Source of the DNA: Lachnospiraceae bacterium UBA2868
GTDB lineage: Bacteria; Bacillota_A; Clostridia; Lachnospirales; Lachnospiraceae
DNA length: 5,596 bases
Direction of reading: 5' to 3'
Assembly (NCBI GenBank): GCA_002350465.1
Contig: DEEW01000186.1
Span: 2,726-8,321, forward strand
Shown one piece after another: positions 1 through 5,462 of the stretch; the stretch's first letter is position 1, and every line of letters begins with the position of its first letter. The notes below the pieces were generated by a model. The model was not told the DNA's origin. It worked only from the letters and a program-made list of their open reading frames with translations, and searched no databases. A program made the position numbers and the translations under genes.

Positions 1-299
1 TTGCAGGTACATACAAGAAGGAAAGAATTGAAGCAGGCAAGAAGTATTTCTCTGTTGCATCAGGCGGTGGTACAGGACGTACACTTCATCCCGATAACAT
101 GGCTGCAGGTCCCGCTTCATACGGTATGACAGATACACTGGGACGTATGCATTCAGATGCACAGTTCGCAGGATCTTCATCGGTTCCGGCTCACGTTGAG
201 ATGATGGGACTTATCGGAGCAGGTAACAACCCTATGGTAGGTATGACGGTTTCAACTGCAGTTTCAATTGAAGAGGCCGCTACAGCAGGTAAATTCTAA
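1..299 (+). CDS. GGGtGRT-family protein, C-terminal part (5' end outside window)
   Basis: The reading frame is open from the window edge (first full codon at 3) to a TAA stop at 297-299, giving 98 residues of the C-terminal end. The residues GGGTGRT at 63-83 are the motif that names the GGGtGRT protein family (Pfam GGGtGRT, full proteins roughly 330 residues as I recall). They are followed by a Gly/Met/Ala-rich tail with DNMAAGPASYGMTDT and GLIGAGNNPMVGM segments. The biochemical function is not established. From memory, relatives often sit beside a NifU-like iron-sulfur scaffold gene, which would lie upstream of this window and cannot be checked here. No membrane segment is seen in the visible part. 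An internal ATG at 99 is not the start, because coding similarity continues upstream of it through the motif. The alr gene starts 7 bases after the stop with no terminator between. The family call is fairly sure; the function is unknown. Confidence 0.82.
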   Translation, partial: AGTYKKERIEAGKKYFSVASGGGTGRTLHPDNMAAGPASYGMTDTLGRMHSDAQFAGSSSVPAHVEMMGLIGAGNNPMVGMTVSTAVSIEEAATAGKF

Positions 300-306
300 T
301 AACGAA

Positions 307-1476
307 ATGAAATCAACTTTAAAGAGAACATGGGCGGAAATCGATCTTTCCGCCCTTTCTTACAATTATAAAAGAATAAGGGAACACATCGGAGATAAGG
401 TTAAATTCCTTGGTGTTGTAAAGGCCGATGCATACGGTCACGGCGCGGTTATGATATCAGAGAAGCTTCAGAGTCTAGGAGCAGATTATCTCGCGGTATC
501 AAGTATAGACGAGGCCATGGAGCTTCGATATAACGGGATAACTATGCCAATCCTGATCCTCGGACATACGCCCCGTGAGCAGGTTGACAGGCTGATCTGC
601 TTTAATATTACCCAGGCGGTAACCTGCGAAGCAAAAGCCATAGAGTACAGCGAGGAAGCCGTTAAATACGGCGGAACGTTAAAAGTCCACATCAAGGTTG
701 ATACCGGTATGTCAAGACTCGGCTATATATGTGAAGGCGATTATTTTGAGCACGGTGTAAACGGAATTGTTGATGCCTGCAATATGCCGGGACTTGATGC
801 GGAAGGTATATTTACCCATTTTGCCGTTGCGGATGAGGACGGAGCGGAAGCGGCGGAATATACACAGCACCAGTTTAAACTGTTCTGCGATGTGGTAAAT
901 GAGGTGGAAACCAGGCTGGGACGTAAGTTTACTCTTCGTCACTGTGCAAATACGGGAGCTACGGCAGAACTTCCGTATACATATCTTGATATGGTACGCC
1001 CCGGACTGCTGCTGTACGGTTACGGCGAGTTTGCACAAAAGCTTGGCTTAAAGCCCGTTATGACAATGAAAACAACCATAAGCACCATCAAGATATACCC
1101 GGAAGGTACCAAGATAAGCTACGGCGGCTTATATACCACCGATAAAAAGACACGTATCGGGGTAATACCTTACGGATATGCCGACGGGTTTCTTCGGTGC
1201 TTATCAAACAGATACAGTGTTATGACTTCCGATGGCGCTGCTATGGTAAGAGGCAGGATCTGCATGGATATGTGCATGATCGATCTTACGGACAAGCCGG
1301 GAGTTGGTGTGGGAGATGAGATCGAAATATTCGGACCTTCCAATCCTATCGAAAAAATGGCGGAAATTGCTGATACCATTCCATACGAGATCGTCTGCGC
1401 GGTGAGCAAACGTGTACACCGCTTATACTTATGTGACGGCAAGGTGGTACACAGTGAAGTTATGCTGAGAATGTAA
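307..1476 (+). CDS. alr: Alanine racemase (PLP-dependent)
   Basis: This cytosolic enzyme interconverts L- and D-alanine and supplies D-alanine for peptidoglycan precursors. The 389-residue length fits the family. The N-terminal PLP barrel has the lysine that binds the cofactor in VVKADAYGHG (K39). VDTGMSRLG follows, with K130 and R137 matching the carboxylated lysine and the PLP-contacting arginine of the Geobacillus enzyme, and then DMVRPGLLLYG. The C-terminal beta domain carries the second catalytic base in SYGG (Y272) and the RICMDM segment (C319, M320). All key residues are intact. I chose the ATG at 307, which gives the typical start MKSTLKRTWAEIDLS. A TTG at 268 in the same frame would add 13 unrelated residues overlapping the preceding gene. 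No good Shine-Dalgarno precedes 307 (only AGGT about 17 bases upstream), so translation may be coupled to the preceding gene, whose stop is 7 bases away. There is no VanT-like membrane domain, so it is an ordinary biosynthetic racemase. Confidence 0.96.
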   Translation: MKSTLKRTWAEIDLSALSYNYKRIREHIGDKVKFLGVVKADAYGHGAVMISEKLQSLGADYLAVSSIDEAMELRYNGITMPILILGHTPREQVDRLICFNITQAVTCEAKAIEYSEEAVKYGGTLKVHIKVDTGMSRLGYICEGDYFEHGVNGIVDACNMPGLDAEGIFTHFAVADEDGAEAAEYTQHQFKLFCDVVNEVETRLGRKFTLRHCANTGATAELPYTYLDMVRPGLLLYGYGEFAQKLGLKPVMTMKTTISTIKIYPEGTKISYGGLYTTDKKTRIGVIPYGYADGFLRCLSNRYSVMTSDGAAMVRGRICMDMCMIDLTDKPGVGVGDEIEIFGPSNPIEKMAEIADTIPYEIVCAVSKRVHRLYLCDGKVVHSEVMLRM

Positions 1477-1505
1477 TTGACAATATTTGAAGTTAATGTT
1501 AAAAT
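1477..1505 (+). promoter_or_regulatory. Sigma-70/SigA-type promoter of the rplU-prp-rpmA unit
   Basis: The -35 box TTGACA (1477-1482) matches consensus exactly. A 17-base spacer separates it from the -10 box TAAAAT (1500-1505), a 5 of 6 match. Transcription would start near 1511-1513, leaving a leader of about 80 bases before the rplU ATG. The -35 box begins on the base directly after the alr stop codon (1474-1476), and no hairpin terminator lies between, so alr transcripts probably also run into rplU. The box matches and spacing are read from the sequence; activity is inferred. Confidence 0.85.
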
Positions 1506-1510
1506 CGTCG

Positions 1511-1590
1511 AGTATGCCGCATAGTGAGGTTATAAGTGAAAGTATGATTTTCCACCGAAGCTAGCGAGTAAATGATATAGGAGGTGCGAT
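1511..1590 (+). promoter_or_regulatory. Structured 5' leader of rplU, candidate L21 leader
   Basis: The untranslated leader folds by eye into a nested hairpin. An outer helix pairs CGC-A-TAG (1518-1524, A1521 bulged) with CTAGCG (1561-1566). Inside it GGT (1528-1530) pairs with ACC (1554-1556), and GAAA (1538-1541) can pair with TTTC (1549-1552) around a 7-base loop. Firmicutes carry a known L21 leader RNA family at this position, thought to be autoregulatory for the L21/L27 operon. The position, the CCGC...GAGG...CCACC...CTAGCG layout and the closing helix fit, but I could not align it to the family model. The helix ends 13 bases before the AGGAGG ribosome binding site (1579-1584), so the fold leaves that site single-stranded in this model. 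No terminator-type T-tract is present, so if the leader is regulatory, control of translation or RNA stability seems likelier than simple attenuation. Confidence 0.62.
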
Positions 1591-1896
1591 ATGTACGCTA
1601 TTATTGCAACCGGCGGAAAACAGTATAAGGTTTCTGAAGGCGATACTATTAAGGTTGAAAAGCTTAATGCCGAAGCCGGAGATACTGTTAAGTTTGATGA
1701 AGTTCTTGCAATCGGCGGTGACTCTCTCAAGGTCGGTGATGATGTTAAGTCTGCATCCGTTTCTGCAACTGTTGTTGAGAACGGAAAAGGCAAAAAGGTC
1801 ATTGTTTACCGTTACAAGAGAAAGAGCGGCTACCACAAGAAGAACGGACACAGACAAGCATACACAAAGGTTACGATCGATAAGATCAACGCTTAA
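1591..1896 (+). CDS. rplU: 50S ribosomal protein L21
   Basis: A 101-residue protein of standard L21 length, a component of the large ribosomal subunit that binds 23S rRNA. The N-terminus [14 protein letters not shown] is the classic L21 opening. The basic C-terminal signature [14 protein letters not shown] (residues 76-89) followed by YTKVTIDKI is intact. The start ATG has a strong AGGAGG site at 1579-1584, 6 bases before it. The gene ends in two adjacent in-frame stops (TAATAA, 1894-1899). It is the first gene of a three-gene unit with prp and rpmA behind a near-consensus promoter and a folded leader that may control it. Confidence 0.98.
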   Translation: MYAIIATGGKQYKVSEGDTIKVEKLNAEAGDTVKFDEVLAIGGDSLKVGDDVKSASVSATVVENGKGKKVIVYRYKRKSGYHKKNGHRQAYTKVTIDKINA

Positions 1897-1919
1897 TAAG
1901 TGTTTGTAGGTAGTAATTG

Positions 1920-2240
1920 ATGATTACTGCAACTGTGGTTAAGAATCCGAATGGGTATGTATCCTTTGAATGCAAGGGACACGCAGGGTTCATGAAAAAA
2001 GGTAAGGATATTGTGTGTGCAGCGGTTTCTATGCTGACTATCAATACGGCCAATTCCATCATGACCCTGACCGGCAGTAAACTTAATGTCGATGAAAATG
2101 ACGGTTTTCTGTCATGGGAGTTTGACGGAAGTTGTGATAAGGATGCCTGTTTACTGATGGATTCAATGATTTTGGGACTACGGTCCATAGAAGAAGATTA
2201 TAACGGTAAATACCTTACACTGGAAATAAAGGAGGTGTAA
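1920..2240 (+). CDS. prp: Ribosomal-processing cysteine protease Prp (YsxB family)
   Basis: A 106-residue protein between the L21 and L27 genes, the invariant location of Prp in Firmicutes and relatives. In Staphylococcus aureus Prp removes the N-terminal extension of L27, which is needed for a functional ribosome. The catalytic pair is visible: H21 in KGHAGF and C33 in GKDIVCAAVS, matching the His22 and Cys34 spacing of the staphylococcal enzyme. I start at the ATG at 1920. A TTG at 1917 sits immediately before it and would add only one residue; MITATVV is the usual opening. The ribosome site is weak (AGGT at 1908-1911), unlike the strong sites of rplU and rpmA, which fits a catalytic protein made in lower amount than its ribosomal neighbours. 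The 3' end contains the ribosome site of rpmA. The L27 substrate extension is present next door, so the pair is complete. Confidence 0.95.
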   Translation: MITATVVKNPNGYVSFECKGHAGFMKKGKDIVCAAVSMLTINTANSIMTLTGSKLNVDENDGFLSWEFDGSCDKDACLLMDSMILGLRSIEEDYNGKYLTLEIKEV

Positions 2241-2243
2241 AAC

Positions 2244-2273
2244 ATGATAAAGTTAAACCTTCAGTTATTTGCT
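2244..2273 (+). other. L27 propeptide and predicted Prp cleavage site
   Basis: Codons 1-10 encode [10 protein letters not shown], close to the staphylococcal MLKLNLQFFA extension that Prp removes. Cleavage is predicted between A10 (codon 2271-2273) and H11 (codon 2274-2276), which exposes a basic HKKG N-terminus. The one visible change in the recognition core is LQLFA in place of LQFFA. The site is inferred from the known family motif. Confidence 0.88.
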
Positions 2274-2528
2274 CATAAGAAGGGAATGGGTTCTACCAAG
2301 AACGGCAGAGACTCAGAAGCAAAGAGACTTGGGGCAAAGAGAGCTGACGGACAGTTCGTAAAGGCCGGAAATATTATTTACAGACAGCGCGGAACGAAGA
2401 TTCACCCGGGTGTGAATGTAGGACGCGGCGGAGACGATACATTGTTTGCAACTGTTGACGGTGTACTTCGTTTCGAGAGAAAGGGGAGAGACCGGAAGCA
2501 GGCTTCCGTTTATCCCGTAGAGCAGTAA
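2244..2528 (+). CDS. rpmA: 50S ribosomal protein L27, with cleavable N-terminal extension
   Basis: A 94-residue L27, a large-subunit protein whose N-terminus reaches the peptidyl-transferase centre. The signature [19 protein letters not shown] (residues 42-60) is intact. Unlike the E. coli type it begins with a Firmicutes-type propeptide [10 protein letters not shown], followed by HKKG at residue 11, so the mature protein would be 84 residues. The start has a very strong site, AAAGGAGGTG at 2228-2237, lying inside the last codons of prp, whose stop ends 3 bases before the ATG. This overlap makes translation coupling of prp and rpmA likely. A strong terminator follows the stop by 4 bases, so rpmA is the last gene of its transcription unit. 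Confidence 0.98.
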   Translation: MIKLNLQLFAHKKGMGSTKNGRDSEAKRLGAKRADGQFVKAGNIIYRQRGTKIHPGVNVGRGGDDTLFATVDGVLRFERKGRDRKQASVYPVEQ

Positions 2529-2532
2529 TTTC

Positions 2533-2569
2533 AAGGGCCTTAAAGCAAAACTTTAAGGCCCTTATTTTT
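2533..2569 (+). terminator. Rho-independent terminator after rpmA
   Basis: A perfect 13-bp inverted repeat: AAGGGCCTTAAAG (2533-2545) and CTTTAAGGCCCTT (2551-2563), separated by the loop CAAAA, followed by ATTTTT (2564-2569). It starts 4 bases after the rpmA stop. The stem has a GC-rich block in its lower half. It works only on the + strand, as no matching A-tract lies on its other side. The obg start codon is 9 bases beyond the last T, so the hairpin doubles as a barrier directly in front of obg. Confidence 0.92.
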
Positions 2570-2578
2570 AGGTGTACT

Positions 2579-3859
2579 ATGTTTGCAGACAGAGCGAGAA
2601 TTTACATTAGAAGCGGCAAGGGCGGAGACGGACACGTCTCTTTTCGTCGTGAAAAATATGTGGCAAACGGCGGACCTGACGGCGGAGACGGAGGTCGCGG
2701 CGGTGATGTTATCGTTGAAGTCGATGACGGCATGAATATGCTTACCAATTACAGGCACGTGAGAAAATATTCCGCCGGTGACGGTGAAAACGGCGGAAAG
2801 CGGAACTGTAAAGGTAAAAGCGGGAATGACATTGTATTGAAGGTCCCTGCCGGAACCATATTCAAGGAAGCCGAATCCGGGAAAGTAATAGTAGATATGT
2901 CCGGAGATAACAGAAGAGTGGTGCTGCTCAAGGGCGGACTTGGCGGAAACGGTAACCAGCATTATGCCACGCCTAAAATGCAGGCACCAAAGTATGCACA
3001 GCCCGGACAGCCTGCCATGGAGCTTACCGTAGACCTGGAGCTTAAGGTTATTGCGGATGTTGGACTTGTGGGCTACCCGAATGTAGGAAAATCAACGCTT
3101 TTGTCTGTTGTATCAAATGCCAGACCGGAAATCGCCAATTATCATTTTACGACTATCAGTCCCCATCTGGGAGTTGTGGATCTTGACGGAGGAGCCGGAT
3201 TTGTTATGGCCGATATTCCCGGGCTTATCGAAGGCGCTTCGGAAGGAGTCGGACTGGGACATGATTTCCTGCGCCATATTGAGAGAACGAGAATGCTTGT
3301 TCATGTTGTTGATGCATCCGGATCCGAAGGCCGTGATCCTGTTGAGGATATATATGCCATTAACAGGGAACTTGAGGCTTATGATAAAGAGCTTACAAAC
3401 AGGCCTTGGATAATTGCTGCCAACAAGATCGATGCCATAACACCTGATTCCGATCCGATTAAACTTCTTCGCAAAGAGTTTGAGCCACAGGGAGTAGAGG
3501 TTATTCCCATTTCGGCAGCCACAAGGGAAGGGGTAGATGAGCTGATCGGCAGGATACGTTATATGCTTTCCCAGATCAAGACCGGAACTCTTTGTTATGA
3601 GAGCGAATACACACCTACAAGGGGTGACGGAGATGGGGCATATACCGTATATCACGATGATAAAGACAATGTATATGTGGTTGAAGGGCCCAGGATTGAG
3701 AAGATGCTTGGATACACGAATCTTGATTCCGAAAAGGGATTTACATTCTTTCAGAAGTTTATGGATGAAAACGGTATTCTCGATGAGCTAAAGGGCCTTG
3801 GTATACAGGAGGGCGATACTGTCAGACTGTATGGATGGGAATTTGAGTATCTGCCTTAG
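2579..3859 (+). CDS. obg: Obg/CgtA-type GTPase
   Basis: An essential GTPase that binds the 50S subunit and links ribosome assembly to the nucleotide and stress state of the cell. Its 426 residues match the usual length (about 428 in Bacillus subtilis). Three domains are visible. The glycine-rich Obg fold (about 1-158) opens with MFADRARIYIRSGKGGDGHVSF. The G domain has G1 GYPNVGKST (165-173), switch I FTT (190-192), G3 DIPG (212-215), G4 NKID (282-285) and G5 SAA (312-314). The C-terminal OCT domain spans roughly 350-426. All GTP-binding motifs are intact. The ATG at 2579 fits the universal N-terminus. Its ribosome site is short (AGGTG, 2570-2574, 4 bases from the ATG) and touches the end of the rpmA terminator T-tract. 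No separate promoter fits in the gap, so expression must come by read-through or from a promoter upstream of the hairpin. Confidence 0.98.
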   Translation: MFADRARIYIRSGKGGDGHVSFRREKYVANGGPDGGDGGRGGDVIVEVDDGMNMLTNYRHVRKYSAGDGENGGKRNCKGKSGNDIVLKVPAGTIFKEAESGKVIVDMSGDNRRVVLLKGGLGGNGNQHYATPKMQAPKYAQPGQPAMELTVDLELKVIADVGLVGYPNVGKSTLLSVVSNARPEIANYHFTTISPHLGVVDLDGGAGFVMADIPGLIEGASEGVGLGHDFLRHIERTRMLVHVVDASGSEGRDPVEDIYAINRELEAYDKELTNRPWIIAANKIDAITPDSDPIKLLRKEFEPQGVEVIPISAATREGVDELIGRIRYMLSQIKTGTLCYESEYTPTRGDGDGAYTVYHDDKDNVYVVEGPRIEKMLGYTNLDSEKGFTFFQKFMDENGILDELKGLGIQEGDTVRLYGWEFEYLP

Positions 3860-3876
3860 GCAATATATAGAATACA

Positions 3877-3906
3877 TTTTTAAAACAAGGGTTTTCAAAA
3901 CAAGGG
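3877..3906 (+). repeat. Tandem 15-bp duplication in the obg-yhbY gap
   Basis: Two adjacent 15-base units, TTTTTAAAACAAGGG (3877-3891) and TTTTCAAAACAAGGG (3892-3906), differ at a single base (14 of 15 identical). They make up half of the 61-base space between the obg stop and the yhbY start. Each copy ends in a purine-rich AAGGG. The second runs into AAGGGTGGAAAG, the only Shine-Dalgarno-like sequence near the yhbY ATG, with GGGTGG about 11 bases from it. The repeat looks like a local slip or unequal-exchange duplication. Whether it affects yhbY translation is unknown. Confidence 0.85.
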
Positions 3907-3920
3907 TGGAAAGATCTCAT

Positions 3921-4220
3921 ATGACAAGCAAACAGAGAGCATATTTAAAGAGTATATCAAGTACATATGATCCTGTATTTCAGATCGGAAAGAGCAGTAT
4001 AACGCCGGAAATCTGTGATGCGGTAAGCGAGGCATTAGCAGCAAGGGAACTTATAAAGCTAAATGTTCTGAAGAACTGTGCGGATGAACCGAAGGACATA
4101 GCGTCTGTACTTGCCGAACGTACAAGATCAAACGTGGTTCATGTGATCGGAAGAAAGATTGTTTTGTATCGTCCTAATCCTAAAAAGGAAGACAGGAAGA
4201 TCATACTTCCAAAGGATTGA
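3921..4220 (+). CDS. yhbY: YhbY-family (CRS1-YhbY/CRM domain) ribosome assembly RNA-binding protein
   Basis: A 99-residue single-domain protein of the CRM fold, close in length to E. coli YhbY (97). Family members bind pre-50S particles and rRNA through an exposed GxxG-like loop. The typical opening MTSKQRAYLKSI, the loop segment FQIGKSSIT (residues 20-28), ARELIKLNVLKNC and the C-terminal VIGRKIVLYRP are all visible. The loop here reads GKSS, where many relatives have GKGG or GKNG. I start at the ATG at 3921: the frame is open further upstream into obg, but those 41 codons show no family similarity. The ribosome site is modest (GGGTGG) and lies at the end of a tandem duplication. The gene sits between obg and nadD, the usual Firmicutes order, and its last codons contain the nadD ribosome site. 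Confidence 0.94.
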   Translation: MTSKQRAYLKSISSTYDPVFQIGKSSITPEICDAVSEALAARELIKLNVLKNCADEPKDIASVLAERTRSNVVHVIGRKIVLYRPNPKKEDRKIILPKD

Positions 4221-4221
4221 A

Positions 4222-4848
4222 ATGAATAACGCTAGTTATCAAAAGAAAATCGGAATACTGGGAGGAACATTTAACCCTATTCATGTAGGGCATCTGCTTC
4301 TTGCTCAAAATGCCCTTGAGTATTGCGGACTTGATAAGGTTCTGATAATGCCATCGGGATGTTCATATTTTAAAAATCCCATGGAGGTTGCCTCGACAGC
4401 TGACCGGGTAAATATGACGGCACTTGCCATAGAGGATAATGACAGATTTGAACTCTCAAGGATAGAGGCTGACCGGGAAGGGAACAGTTATACTTTTGAA
4501 ACACTTGATATTTTATGTGAGCAAAATCCTGATACCCGTTATTATTACATAATCGGAGCCGACACCCTGTTTTCAATGGAAACGTGGAAAAAACCTGATG
4601 CTATTTTTAATAAGTGCACGGTTGTATGTGCGAGAAGAAACAATCTGTCGGATAATGAGATGGAGGATAAAGTAAAGTATTTAAGGGAACATTTCAAAGC
4701 AGATGTTATTCTAATGGATATTGATGAGATTCCGATCTCGTCGACTTTTATCAGAAAACAGATAAGTCAGAGAAAAAGCTGCAGATATTATCTTGATGAC
4801 AAGGTTATCAAGTATATTAAAGAGCATGAGTTATACATGAGTAAATAG
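4222..4848 (+). CDS. nadD: Nicotinate-nucleotide adenylyltransferase
   Basis: The enzyme transfers AMP from ATP to nicotinate mononucleotide, giving deamido-NAD, the shared step of de novo and salvage NAD synthesis. It is 208 residues long, normal for the family. The nucleotidyltransferase motif GILGGTFNPIHVGHL (residues 11-25, H21 and H24 binding the ATP phosphates) and the C-terminal ISSTFIR (172-178) are both intact. The DTRYYYIIGADTLFSMETWKK segment is the usual central substrate region. I start at the ATG at 4222, one base after the yhbY stop, with AAAGGA at 4211-4216 as ribosome site inside yhbY. Upstream in-frame codons overlap yhbY and add unrelated residues. yqeK follows after 11 bases, a pairing common in Firmicutes. 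Confidence 0.97.
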   Translation: MNNASYQKKIGILGGTFNPIHVGHLLLAQNALEYCGLDKVLIMPSGCSYFKNPMEVASTADRVNMTALAIEDNDRFELSRIEADREGNSYTFETLDILCEQNPDTRYYYIIGADTLFSMETWKKPDAIFNKCTVVCARRNNLSDNEMEDKVKYLREHFKADVILMDIDEIPISSTFIRKQISQRKSCRYYLDDKVIKYIKEHELYMSK

Positions 4849-4859
4849 CTGTATTTATT

Positions 4860-5462
4860 ATGGGAACTATTGTTATTGATGAGCATTATGAAAAATGCCG
4901 TAAGTTATTAAAAGAAAACATAAGCCCCAAAAGGTATGCGCATTCCATTGGTGTCAGCAATACTGCAGCCTGTCTGGCGATGCGTTACGGGTGTGATGTT
5001 AATAAAGCATACCTTGCCGGATTACTTCATGACTGTGCCAAAGGATTAAAGCCGGAAGAACTTGTAAGTCTTGTGGAATCCGAAGGAATGGAAATATCCG
5101 AATCGGAAAGGGATAATCCCGAGCTTCTGCATGCGAAGGCAGGCAGTATATTGGCTAGAGATAAGTATAAAACCGATGATGAGGAAATTCTTGGCAGCAT
5201 TTGCTGGCATACAACCGGAAGACCCGGAATGACACTGCTTGAAGAGATAATATTTACGGCTGATTATATAGAACCTAACCGGACTAATATTCCAAATCTG
5301 GAAGAAATCAGAAGATCGGCATTTGTTGATATGGATCGGACAATTGCTTTAATATGCAGGAATACACTGGATTATCTCAAATCCGGAAGGTCCATGATAG
5401 ACAAAATGACAACAGAAACATACGAGTATTACAGCAACAGAGTAAACAGGAGTAAAGAATAA
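4860..5462 (+). CDS. yqeK: YqeK-family HD-domain bis(5'-nucleosyl)-tetraphosphatase (symmetrical)
   Basis: A 200-residue HD-superfamily metal-dependent phosphohydrolase. The Bacillus subtilis homologue splits Ap4A into two ADP and so removes this stress-linked dinucleotide. The metal ligands are in place: H28 in RYAHSIGV, H57 and D58 in GLLHDCAKG, H91 in LLHAKAG, H117 in CWHTTGRPGM and D135 in FTADYIEPNR. These last two stretches are characteristic of YqeK rather than of general HD proteins. The ATG at 4860 is the only reasonable start: an in-frame stop lies at 4842-4844, and the first conserved histidine needs this N-terminus. No Shine-Dalgarno is visible in front (the gap is T-rich), so translation is probably coupled to nadD, which ends 11 bases earlier. 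The stop is directly adjacent to the rsfS start. Confidence 0.95.
   Translation: MGTIVIDEHYEKCRKLLKENISPKRYAHSIGVSNTAACLAMRYGCDVNKAYLAGLLHDCAKGLKPEELVSLVESEGMEISESERDNPELLHAKAGSILARDKYKTDDEEILGSICWHTTGRPGMTLLEEIIFTADYIEPNRTNIPNLEEIRRSAFVDMDRTIALICRNTLDYLKSGRSMIDKMTTETYEYYSNRVNRSKE

Noticed and set aside
268..306. In-frame TTG start that would extend Alr by 13 residues
   Set aside because: It has no ribosome site, overlaps the preceding gene by 32 bases and adds residues unlike any Alr N-terminus; ATG 307 gives the canonical start.
1604..1909. Second + strand frame of 101 codons overlapping rplU
   Set aside because: The L21 frame is unmistakable; the overlapping frame starts without a ribosome site and has no recognisable content.
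2613..2710. Repeated GGCGGAGACGG-like units in the 5' part of obg
   Set aside because: They encode the glycine-rich loops (GGDGG, GGRGG) normal for the Obg fold, so the repetition is at protein level and expected.
3113..3655. Long open frame of 180 codons on the - strand inside obg
   Set aside because: It lies wholly opposite the conserved GTPase domain of Obg, has no recognisable motif and is explained as a shadow of the real coding frame.
3790..3799. AAGGGCCTT in the end of obg, the same as part of the rpmA terminator stem
   Set aside because: It is a 9-base palindromic match inside coding sequence (codons for K-G-L) with no second arm nearby; coincidence.
3852..3862. Small inverted repeat TGCC-TTA-GGCA at the obg stop codon
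   Set aside because: The 4-bp stem with a 3-base loop is too short for a terminator and has no T-tract after it.
3843..3873. Possible promoter before yhbY (TTGAGT, then TATAGA or TAGAAT)
   Set aside because: Boxes match consensus only partly, and the better -10 needs a 19-base spacer; AT-rich gaps yield such matches by chance. Not listed as a feature, though it is the only candidate there.
3798..3920. Upstream extension of the yhbY frame into obg
   Set aside because: The added residues show no family similarity and the canonical MTSKQRAYL opening begins at 3921.
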